Assembly (NCBI GenBank): GCA_023415145.1
Contig: JAEZLW010000108.1
Coordinates: 1-34,645 of the forward strand
Source of the DNA: Bacillota bacterium
Lineage (GTDB): Bacteria > Bacillota > Clostridia > Christensenellales > Aristaeellaceae
Reading direction: 5' to 3'
DNA length: 34,645 bases
Within the stretch, counting starts at the first letter, position 1; each line of letters begins with the position of its first letter. Made by a program: the position numbers and the translations under genes. Below the pieces are notes generated by a model. It made no database searches and was not told where the DNA came from. It saw only the letters and a list, made by a program, of their open reading frames with translations. Below, in pieces: positions 1 through 6,989 of this stretch.

Positions 1-7
1 GGACAAC

Positions 8-1987
8 ATGGCCTTCGTCAACATTGTGAAAGGCGTATTTTACGTCACGGTAACCGCAGCGCTGATCTTTAGCTTGATCTATCAGCCTCTGAAAAAGGCG
101 ATCACGGCACAGGAGAATGTGCTGACAATCAATAGTTGTTTGGAAATGACAAACAAAGAACTGACCGAAGAACAAGAAAAGTTGATCGAATCGGAAAAAA
201 AGCTCAGGGACAGCGAGCAGAGCAAAACTGTATTGTTGAGCAATTTACCCGGCATGGCTTACCGGTGCAGGTACGATCCTGAACGGATCATTGAGTTTGT
301 TTCACAGGGGTGCCTTTTGCTTACGGGATACAGTCCGGAAGACCTGATGCAAAACAAGGGAAAAAGTTACTATGAACTGATGGCCCCAAATTACCGCGAT
401 GCCATACGCAAAAAGTGGGTACTATCCCTCATGCGGAAGGAGAAGTTCCAGGAGGAATATGAAATAATCACTGCTTGCGGCGAAGTCCGATGGGTCTTGG
501 AGCAGGGCCAGGGATTGTACGATGACAATGGAAACGTGCTGACAGTGGAAGGGCTGATCATCGATATCACAGAACGCAAGCAACAGGAAATGAAACTAAA
601 GTATTTAAGCGAGCACGATCCGATGACAGGCCTGTATAACCGTACCCATTTTGAGGAGGTGCTCTTTCGGGAGCTTACCACCAACGCCGCACAAAAGAAT
701 GCGCTACTCCTGGTGACGCTGAACAAATTTGGGCTTGTTAACCTGACCCATGGATACGCATTTGGCGAAGCCCTGATTCGGGAAGCCGCCAGGCAGATGG
801 CGAGGCTTTGTGCTGCTGATTGCAGGCTGTTCCAGATTGCCAGCGACAGGTTTGCGTTTTATATACGTGGGTATGCGGAAAAAGCGGAACTTGAGGACTT
901 GTGCGTTTCCATTGTTGAAACGCTGGATGCATGTCTTTCTGATACAGGCGTCCGGGGTCATGTTGGCGTGCTGGAATTGGAATGCTCACAGACTGGCGCG
1001 GACAATGCTTTGAAGCATGCCTCCATAGCCGCAGAGTACGCCGACGAAAGTATTACAAGCAGATACTGCTTCTTTGACAGGGAAATGGAGGCGGCATTAA
1101 GCCGCAAGGAGCTGATCAAAACTGAGCTGGCCAAATCCATCCGGTCAATGGACGACTCTTGCTTGTATCTGGAATATCAGCCGATTATCAATAGCGACTC
1201 TAGTTCGATACATGGCTTCGAAGCGCTGGCCCGCTTTGCCGGCGAAACGGTGGGAAAAGTATCGCCCGGTGAGTTTATACCGATAGCGGAGGAGGCACAG
1301 CTCATTGTTCCCCTTGGCAAAAGCATTATGAAACAGGCATTTGCTTTCCTGAAACGTTTGGAAAATGAGGGGTTTGGAGATATCATGCTCTCCATTAACA
1401 TTTCCGCCATACAGCTAGTAAGGGATGATTTTTTGCCCGATTTGCTTGATAGTATAGCGCAGGCAGGTATCCGCGCGCAGAATATCGATCTTGAAATTAC
1501 AGAATCTGTTTTTTCGGACAACTACCGGAAGATCAATGAAAAACTTGGTGATATCAAGGCAAATGGTATCAGCATTTCTATCGATGACTTTGGAACAGGT
1601 TATTCTTCCCTTGCCAGAGTGAATGAATTGAACATAAACTGTTTGAAAATCGACAAGCAGTTCATAGATAGGCTGCCGGTTATGGATCCCAGGGAAGTCA
1701 TATCCGGAGACATTATTTCCATGGCCCACAAGCTTGGTCACACCGTGGTAGCCGAGGGTGTCGAACTTATGGAGCAGAGGCAATACCTGCTGGATCACGG
1801 CTGCGATTATTTGCAGGGATATCTGTTCAGCAGGCCGCTGCCTGAGGACAAGGCAATTGCATTGCTTGTCAAAGGTCCTGCCAGTCTCCCACAAGCCAAA
1901 CCTCATACGAAGGAGGAAGAAGTGAGTGGAATACGCACTGCTTCATTACCGGGAAAAACTGGAGCATCCGGCTTTCGAAGCGCTTGA
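8..1987 (+). CDS. Membrane-anchored PAS / degenerate GGDEF / EAL c-di-GMP phosphodiesterase (5' end may be cut by the window)
   Basis: This is probably a c-di-GMP-hydrolysing signalling protein at the inner face of the membrane. One membrane segment (about residues 8-27) is followed by a short coiled coil (about 45-75), a PAS domain (about 76-190), a GGDEF-like domain (about 205-355) and an EAL domain (about 385-635). At the GGDEF signature position the protein reads ASDRF, so cyclase activity is unlikely. The EAL domain keeps the expected catalytic set: E405 of EAL, SINIS, LEITES, DDFGTGYSS, LKIDK, AEGVE and the QGYLFSRP loop. This suggests an active phosphodiesterase, perhaps with GTP sensing by the dead GGDEF domain. 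The reading frame is open to the window edge and only 7 bases precede the ATG, so the true start and further N-terminal sensor sequence may lie outside. Its end overlaps the next gene by 62 bp. Confidence 0.9.
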   Translation: MAFVNIVKGVFYVTVTAALIFSLIYQPLKKAITAQENVLTINSCLEMTNKELTEEQEKLIESEKKLRDSEQSKTVLLSNLPGMAYRCRYDPERIIEFVSQGCLLLTGYSPEDLMQNKGKSYYELMAPNYRDAIRKKWVLSLMRKEKFQEEYEIITACGEVRWVLEQGQGLYDDNGNVLTVEGLIIDITERKQQEMKLKYLSEHDPMTGLYNRTHFEEVLFRELTTNAAQKNALLLVTLNKFGLVNLTHGYAFGEALIREAARQMARLCAADCRLFQIASDRFAFYIRGYAEKAELEDLCVSIVETLDACLSDTGVRGHVGVLELECSQTGADNALKHASIAAEYADESITSRYCFFDREMEAALSRKELIKTELAKSIRSMDDSCLYLEYQPIINSDSSSIHGFEALARFAGETVGKVSPGEFIPIAEEAQLIVPLGKSIMKQAFAFLKRLENEGFGDIMLSINISAIQLVRDDFLPDLLDSIAQAGIRAQNIDLEITESVFSDNYRKINEKLGDIKANGISISIDDFGTGYSSLARVNELNINCLKIDKQFIDRLPVMDPREVISGDIISMAHKLGHTVVAEGVELMEQRQYLLDHGCDYLQGYLFSRPLPEDKAIALLVKGPASLPQAKPHTKEEEVSGIRTASLPGKTGASGFRSA

Positions 1988-2708
1988 GAGGCTGGTGGGT
2001 TATGTTTCAACACATTATGCCATGGAGGAAATGTACAACGGAAAAGGGGAGTTGAAATTCCGCCGGGGCGGTAAGACGCTTTTAACCATCAACATACGTG
2101 ACAACCGCCTGGAAGTGCTGGTGGTGTTAGGCAAGGAAGAACGTGACTGCTTTGAGAAGCAGCGGGAAATGTTTTCGGCCGCCATGCAGTCATGGTATGA
2201 TGATAGCCGCACCTACCATGACGGGAAATGGCTGTTTATCAATGTTACGGACGATGGCACGGTTCCTGATATTTTACGCCTTGTCGCCATCAAGAAAAAG
2301 CCCGACGAAAAAGCCATCACCATGTGTGGCTACCGTTGTGATTTGTGCAAAGCATATGCAAGGAATTATCGAAAAGAAGACCGGCGGGCTGAATTGGCAC
2401 AGGCTTGGATGAAGTATTACGGCCTTATCTATAAGCCTGAGGATATTCATTGTGACGGCTGCCGATGCATGAAAAAGGGTGCAAAGCGTGTGGACGATGC
2501 GTGCCCGGTGCGGGCATGCGTGCTGTCTCGAAACATCAACAGCTGCGCCGATTGCATAGACTATCCCTGTGAAGTATTCGATAAGAGAACAGGCTTATGC
2601 TATGAGAAGGCGCGAAAAGAACAAAGTGATACCTTTTGTGACATGGAGTATGAGCAATTCCTTTTGGCCTATGACAACAAAACCCGCCTGAACAGGCTGA
2701 AAAAGTGA
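1926..2708 (+). CDS. DUF3788-DUF3795 fusion protein, cysteine-rich
   Basis: The protein has 260 residues and two parts. The N-terminal half resembles DUF3788 (the WYDDSRTYHDGKWLF stretch near residues 90-105 is typical). The C-terminal half resembles DUF3795, with a regular cysteine series (CGYRCDLCKAY, CDGCRC, CPVRAC, CADC, YPC) that probably binds zinc or another metal. The function of both families is unknown. The start is GTG at 1926, chosen because AAGGAGG lies about 10 bases upstream. The gene lies 62 bp inside the end of the EAL gene, so the two are probably translationally coupled. A Rho-independent terminator follows directly. The family assignment rests on motif memory, not a search. 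Confidence 0.82.
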   Translation: MEYALLHYREKLEHPAFEALERLVGYVSTHYAMEEMYNGKGELKFRRGGKTLLTINIRDNRLEVLVVLGKEERDCFEKQREMFSAAMQSWYDDSRTYHDGKWLFINVTDDGTVPDILRLVAIKKKPDEKAITMCGYRCDLCKAYARNYRKEDRRAELAQAWMKYYGLIYKPEDIHCDGCRCMKKGAKRVDDACPVRACVLSRNINSCADCIDYPCEVFDKRTGLCYEKARKEQSDTFCDMEYEQFLLAYDNKTRLNRLKK

Positions 2709-2734
2709 TATCTGGAATGTTATTCAAATAGATG

Positions 2735-2767
2735 AGATCTTTGCCATTATAGGGCAGAGGTCTTTTT
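2735..2767 (+). terminator. Rho-independent terminator after the DUF3788-DUF3795 gene
   Basis: An 11-pair stem (2735-2745 with 2753-2763, two G-U pairs, 7-base loop) is followed by TTTT. It sits 27 bases after the stop codon and closes the two-gene unit. Confidence 0.85.
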
Positions 2768-2832
2768 GTATCAGGTATTCTTTATTCGAAATGTGTTCCG
2801 GAATATTTGTCCAATAAGCAAATGCACACGCA

Positions 2833-2874
2833 GTGACCGCATCACAAACCCGTACACCAATCCTGTGCTAAAAT
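2833..2874 (+). promoter_or_regulatory. Candidate Crp/Fnr-activated promoter of the ferredoxin operon
   Basis: An extended -10 element (TGC followed by TAAAAT at 2869-2874) has no recognisable -35 box. Instead an inverted repeat GTGA-N5-TCAC (2833-2845) is centred near 2839, about 42 bases before the expected start of transcription. That is the classic class II activator position for Crp/Fnr proteins, and a Crp/Fnr gene lies at 3777-4454. The link between the two is inferred. The half-site spacing is N5 rather than the usual N6 of Crp. Confidence 0.45.
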
Positions 2875-2917
2875 CGCATTGCCTTGTATGGCCAAAACAT
2901 CAAAAGGAGAGGATAGG

Positions 2918-3127
2918 ATGCTTGAAAGCAAAAAACAAAGGAAAGCAGAAGTTCATAAAAACGAATGTGTAGCCTGTGGCTGTTGCGCAGGCTGTTGCCC
3001 GCGCAAGGCGATAGATATTGTTGGCGGAGTATATGCGCAAATTATTTATGACAGGTGTGTAGGTTGCGGCAAGTGCGCCAAGGTTTGCCCGGCATCGGTG
3101 ATCACGCTCACGGAGGCAGGCTTATGA
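2918..3127 (+). CDS. Small 2[4Fe-4S] ferredoxin
   Basis: This 69-residue electron carrier has two ferredoxin cluster motifs, CVACGCCAGCCP (about residues 19-30) and CVGCGKCAKVCP (about 46-57). Each supplies three closely spaced cysteines plus a distal CP cysteine, as in bacterial-type dicluster ferredoxins. The ATG at 2918 is preferred over an in-frame ATG at 2879 because AAAAGGAGAGG lies just before it. The stop codon overlaps the ATG of the next gene (ATGA at 3124-3127), so the two are coupled. It probably exchanges electrons with the membrane 4Fe-4S protein encoded next. The donor or acceptor enzyme is not in the window. Confidence 0.9.
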   Translation: MLESKKQRKAEVHKNECVACGCCAGCCPRKAIDIVGGVYAQIIYDRCVGCGKCAKVCPASVITLTEAGL

Positions 3128-3732
3128 CATCAAAAAAGAAGCGCTGGTACCAATACCTGTGGATAGCATCCGCCCTGTATCTAGTCCTTGGTTTCCTCAA
3201 TATTTTGTTTGCCTGGCTGGGGCTGATATGCTTTTTCGTTCCTTTGCTCATCAGCGCGTTGGGGGGCGGAAAAGCCTACTGTCATAAGTATTGCGGACGC
3301 GGACAGCTTTTGGAGCTTTTGGGAGATAAACTGAAATTGTCCCGCAGGCGGGATATTCCTCCATTTTTGCGCAGCAAATTATTCCGGTATGGCTTTTTGC
3401 TCTTCTTCCTGATCATGTTTGGAAACATGCTCTTTACTACCTGGCTGGTATTTTCACAAGCCAATACGCTCAAGGAAACCGTTACCCTTTTATGGACTTT
3501 CCAATTACCCTGGCACTGGGCGCATACCGTAAAATCGATCCCCCCATGGATAGCTCAGTTTTCCTTCGGTTTTTATGGCGTGATGCTGACATCCACGCTG
3601 ATGGGCATTGTTACCATGATGCTATACAAACCCCGCTCCTGGTGCGCCTATTGCCCCATGGGAACCATGACACAACTGATCTGCAGGTGCAAAAGTGGAA
3701 AGCTGCCAATACAGTCAAACCGGCAGGCTTGA
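3124..3732 (+). CDS. Membrane 4Fe-4S binding protein (NapH/YccM-like)
   Basis: The protein has 202 residues with about four hydrophobic segments (near residues 10-48, 83-105 and 155-170) and two cysteine clusters, CHKYCGRG (about 57) and CAYCPMGT (about 180). These resemble the CxxxCP-type clusters of NapH/NosR-like quinol-linked electron transfer proteins. It lacks the cytoplasmic ferredoxin domain of NapH, and the preceding small ferredoxin gene may supply that function. The ATG at 3124 overlaps the ferredoxin stop. In many clostridia such a pair neighbours hybrid-cluster protein and a Crp/Fnr regulator. Here the regulator is present but no hcp gene is. A role in redox or nitrosative stress is therefore only a guess. 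Confidence 0.8.
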   Translation: MTSKKKRWYQYLWIASALYLVLGFLNILFAWLGLICFFVPLLISALGGGKAYCHKYCGRGQLLELLGDKLKLSRRRDIPPFLRSKLFRYGFLLFFLIMFGNMLFTTWLVFSQANTLKETVTLLWTFQLPWHWAHTVKSIPPWIAQFSFGFYGVMLTSTLMGIVTMMLYKPRSWCAYCPMGTMTQLICRCKSGKLPIQSNRQA

Positions 3733-3758
3733 TTTACAACTCATAAAGGCGCTCGCTT

Positions 3759-3790
3759 GCTTAACGGTCGCTTTTCTTATTCCGTTAAGC
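3759..3790. terminator. Inverted repeat between convergent genes, possible terminator
   Basis: GCTTAACGG (3759-3767) is repeated inverted at 3782-3790 with a 14-base loop. The right arm lies inside the last codons of the Crp/Fnr gene. A T-rich run follows about 7 bases later on the plus strand, so this may terminate the ferredoxin operon, but the geometry is not ideal. Confidence 0.35.
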
Positions 3791-4454
3791 TTCTCAGTTT
3801 TTTCTTATCCAGCACCGTGATTCCTCCTCTTGACAAGGACACAATGCCTTCCTCACTGAAGTATTTGAGCATTCTTGTGACCACTTCCCGGGCGGTACCC
3901 ACATATTTGGCGATCTGCTCATGGGTAAGGTGGATGGTATCCTCTTCCGTCTTGTTTATTTCATCCCACAGAAAAATGGCCAGGCGTTTGTCAAAGCTCA
4001 TGAAAAGGACCTGCTGCATCGTCCACATCACATCTGAAAACCGTTCAGTGGCCAGTTGATAGGAGAATTTTTCAACATATACGTTCTGGCGGGAAAGTTC
4101 CTGGAAGGCTGAGGCGTGCACAAGCAGTACCTCGCTGTCCTGCTCCGCGTCCACATGCACATCAAAGGTGATGGTACTTAGCACGCAGGAAGCGGAGAGT
4201 ACGCATACATCACCTTCCCGAAGCCTGTACAGGGTGATTTCCCGCCCTTCCTCCGAGAGCATGTATACCCGAAGCTCCCCCGACTTAACAAGCATAAGCC
4301 CCACACACTCATTCTCACCGCTGTGGATGTTGGTGCCCTTCCGGTAGCATAAAAGAGAGGCGCGGCTTGCCATGTAGCTTTTCTGCTCCAATGTCAGATG
4401 CGGCCAGAATGAAAAGTACTGTGAAAACAGGGAGGTTTGAAGATCGTCATTCAT
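3777..4454 (-). CDS. Crp/Fnr family transcriptional regulator
   Basis: The protein has 225 residues. The N-terminal part (about 25-140) is a cyclic-nucleotide-binding-like beta barrel (for example GLMLVKSGELRVYMLSEEG and TLYRLREGDVC). The C-terminal part (about 150-220) is a winged helix with the typical recognition region THEQIAKYVGTAREVVTRML. No Fnr-like N-terminal cysteine cluster is visible, so the ligand is unknown. The ATG at 4454 is chosen over an in-frame start at 4631 because GAGGAGG lies 11 bases upstream and the family begins here. It converges on the ferredoxin/4Fe-4S operon and is a likely regulator of it through the palindrome at 2833-2845. It is divergent from the GH31 gene. 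Confidence 0.9.
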   Translation of the reverse strand: MNDDLQTSLFSQYFSFWPHLTLEQKSYMASRASLLCYRKGTNIHSGENECVGLMLVKSGELRVYMLSEEGREITLYRLREGDVCVLSASCVLSTITFDVHVDAEQDSEVLLVHASAFQELSRQNVYVEKFSYQLATERFSDVMWTMQQVLFMSFDKRLAIFLWDEINKTEEDTIHLTHEQIAKYVGTAREVVTRMLKYFSEEGIVSLSRGGITVLDKKKLRSLTE

Positions 4455-4500
4455 TGCAAAAAGATCCTCCTCTATGGGAAACGGCACGCTGCCTTTAGCT

Positions 4501-4529
4501 ATTATACAACAAAATGAAAAGAGACTGAT
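4501..4529 (-). promoter_or_regulatory. Promoter of the Crp/Fnr gene
   Basis: On the minus strand a perfect TATAAT (4501-4506) is preceded by 17 bases and a weak -35 (ATCAGT, 4524-4529). It would start transcription about 40 bases before the start codon at 4454. Confidence 0.5.
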
Positions 4530-4650
4530 ATGGAAGACCGAAAAAACGAAAATTATGTGGCCGGAAGGGGAAGCATATGCCATTCGCGAATACAAAGAGG
4601 ACTTGTAAGTTGATAGGATATTGCTGTACATATTGGCTGGGAGGGTGCTT

Positions 4651-6969
4651 ATGCGCTTTACGTACGGTTATTGGGTGTTGAGGCCGGAATACAAAATGGG
4701 CTATGCGGTGGAATGCTACCGCGTGAAGAAAACGCGGAAGAGCCTGCAAGTGGTGACGCTGAACAGGCATGTTGCAAATCGAGGAAATACACTGGATGGC
4801 CCCGCGCTGGAGATTGACTTCACCGCGCCTATGGAAGGCGTGATCCGGGTAGCCGTGACACATTTTCGCGGCGGGCGGCCCAAAACACCAAACTTCGGGA
4901 TTCATGAAGGCACCGTGCAACCTGTGATTGATGACAATGAGACGCATTGTACGTTTCAAAGCGGGCCTTTGTGCGCGCGCATAGATAAATCTCCTAACGG
5001 GTGGAAGGTGGATTATCTGGGAGACGGGAAGCTGCTCACCACCAGTGGCTACCGTGGCATGGCTCATGCCTATAACATGGAAACGGACAAGGCATATATG
5101 TCCGATTCACTGATGCTGGATGTTGGGGAATGGGTTTACGGTCTGGGTGAGCGGTTTACGCCATACCTGAAAAACGGGCAGACCGTTGAAATGTGGAACG
5201 AGGACGGGGGTACTGCCAGCGAGATTGCCTATAAAAACGTGCCCTTTTACATGACCAACCGTGGTTATGGCGTTTTTGTGGATGATCCCTCCGACGTATC
5301 TTTTGAGGTTGCCAGCGAGAAGGTGGAACGGGTGCAGTTCTCCGTGGAGGGGGAAACACTTGTCTACCATGTGATTTACGGCCCTAGCCCCAAGGATGTG
5401 CTGATGCGCTACACCCTGCTAACCGGCAAGCCGGCGCTGCCCCCGGCCTGGTCCTTTGGGTTGTGGCTCACCACCAGCTTCACCACCAGTTATGATGAGA
5501 ACACCACCTCTTCCTTTATTCAGGGCATGGCGGACAGGGATATCCCCCTGCATGTGTTCCATTTTGACTGCTTCTGGATGAAAGGGCTTAACTGGTGCGA
5601 TTTTCAGTGGGACGATGAAACGTTCCCCGATCCCAAAGGCATGCTCAGGCGCTACAAGGAGCGGGGACTGCGCATTTGCGTATGGATCAATCCCTACATT
5701 GCCCAGCAGAGTCCCTTGTTTCAGGAGGGGATGGAGAAGGGCTACCTGCTGAAGAAGAAAAACGGCGATGTCTGGCAGACCGACAGGTGGCAGGCGGGCA
5801 TGGGCATCCTGGATGTAACGAACCCCGCGGCCCGGGATTGGTTCTTAGGATACCTTCGCATGCTGCTTCAAATGGGCGTGGATTGCTTCAAAACGGACTT
5901 TGGCGAGCGCATCCCCGTAAAGGACATTGCCTATTTCGATGGCAGTGACCCCGTGCGCATGCATAACTATTATACACACTTGTACAACAAGATGGTGTTT
6001 GATCTGCTGGAGGAATACCGCGGCAAGGGAGAAGCCGTTTTGTTTGCCCGCAGCGCCACAGCGGGCGGACAGCAGTTTCCCGTACACTGGGGCGGCGATA
6101 ACAGTGCAAGCTTTGTCTCCATGGCGGAAACGCTGCGGGGCGGGCTTTCGTTGGCCCACAGCGGCTTTGGGTTCTGGAGCCACGACATCTCCGGCTTTGA
6201 GCAGACTGCTCCGGCGGATGTGTACAAGCGATGGGTGGCGTTTGGATTATTGTCCACCCACAGCCGGCTGCACGGTTCCTCCAGTTACCGGGTGCCGTGG
6301 CTGTTTGACGAGGAAGCCTGCGATGTGGCACGCTTTTTTACAAAGCTCAAATGCCGCCTGATGCCTTACATTTACGGCAAGGCGGTGGAAGCCCATACAT
6401 CGGGCATTCCTGTGATGCGGCCCATGATGCTGGAATTCCCGGAGGACGTGACAGCCCAAATGCTGGACCGGCAGTATATGTTGGGAGAAAGCCTGCTGGT
6501 GGCCCCCGTGTTCCATCAGGATGGCCATGCGGACTGCTATCTGCCGGAAGGGGAATGGACCAGCTTGTTAACCGGTGAAGTGGCAACGGGCGGGAAATGG
6601 CGCAAGGAAACCCACGGCTTTATGAGCCTGCCTTTGTATGTGCGGGAAAACATCGTGCTGCCCATGGGGAGCATCGATCACAAGCCGGACTATGATTATG
6701 CGGATGGCGTGACGCTGCATCTGTTCAGGATCGGAGACGGCGCTCGGATTACCACCGTGATCCCGGATCTGAACGGGAATCCGGCAGCAGCCTTCACAGT
6801 CAGACGCAATGGCAGTGCTTATACCGTGGAAACCGATGCGAAGAAGCCCTATTTCGTGGCGGTGCACGGCTGTGAAAAAGTAATGTGCGATTCCACTCCG
6901 GTTATGATGGATGGTTCCGATGTGCCGCTTCTAAAAGGGAATGGCCTACTTTATTTCTCGGCAAATTGA
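4651..6969 (+). CDS. yicI: GH31 alpha-xylosidase, YicI-like
   Basis: The enzyme removes alpha-xylosyl residues from the non-reducing end of oligosaccharides such as isoprimeverose or xyloglucan fragments. It acts in the cytoplasm, as no signal peptide is visible. The protein is 772 residues long, the same as I recall for E. coli YicI, and long stretches match that enzyme from memory (YGLGERFT, YMTNRGYGV, ALPPAWSFGLWLTTSFTT, HVFHFDCFWMK, KTDFGERIP). The nucleophile is D416 in KTDFGERIP and the acid/base is D483 in HWGGD. The start at 4651 follows GGGAGGG 5 bases upstream; an in-frame ATG-like start at 4621 has no such site. It is followed after 20 bases by the GH42 gene, so the two form an operon. 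The symbol reflects family likeness, not proven orthology. Confidence 0.95.
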   Translation: MRFTYGYWVLRPEYKMGYAVECYRVKKTRKSLQVVTLNRHVANRGNTLDGPALEIDFTAPMEGVIRVAVTHFRGGRPKTPNFGIHEGTVQPVIDDNETHCTFQSGPLCARIDKSPNGWKVDYLGDGKLLTTSGYRGMAHAYNMETDKAYMSDSLMLDVGEWVYGLGERFTPYLKNGQTVEMWNEDGGTASEIAYKNVPFYMTNRGYGVFVDDPSDVSFEVASEKVERVQFSVEGETLVYHVIYGPSPKDVLMRYTLLTGKPALPPAWSFGLWLTTSFTTSYDENTTSSFIQGMADRDIPLHVFHFDCFWMKGLNWCDFQWDDETFPDPKGMLRRYKERGLRICVWINPYIAQQSPLFQEGMEKGYLLKKKNGDVWQTDRWQAGMGILDVTNPAARDWFLGYLRMLLQMGVDCFKTDFGERIPVKDIAYFDGSDPVRMHNYYTHLYNKMVFDLLEEYRGKGEAVLFARSATAGGQQFPVHWGGDNSASFVSMAETLRGGLSLAHSGFGFWSHDISGFEQTAPADVYKRWVAFGLLSTHSRLHGSSSYRVPWLFDEEACDVARFFTKLKCRLMPYIYGKAVEAHTSGIPVMRPMMLEFPEDVTAQMLDRQYMLGESLLVAPVFHQDGHADCYLPEGEWTSLLTGEVATGGKWRKETHGFMSLPLYVRENIVLPMGSIDHKPDYDYADGVTLHLFRIGDGARITTVIPDLNGNPAAAFTVRRNGSAYTVETDAKKPYFVAVHGCEKVMCDSTPVMMDGSDVPLLKGNGLLYFSAN

Positions 6970-6989
6970 CCCAATAAAGGAGAATACCT

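Noticed and set aside
2766..2972. Plus-strand frame overlapping the ferredoxin start
   Set aside because: No ribosome binding site; it covers the promoter region and overlaps a clear ferredoxin gene in another frame.
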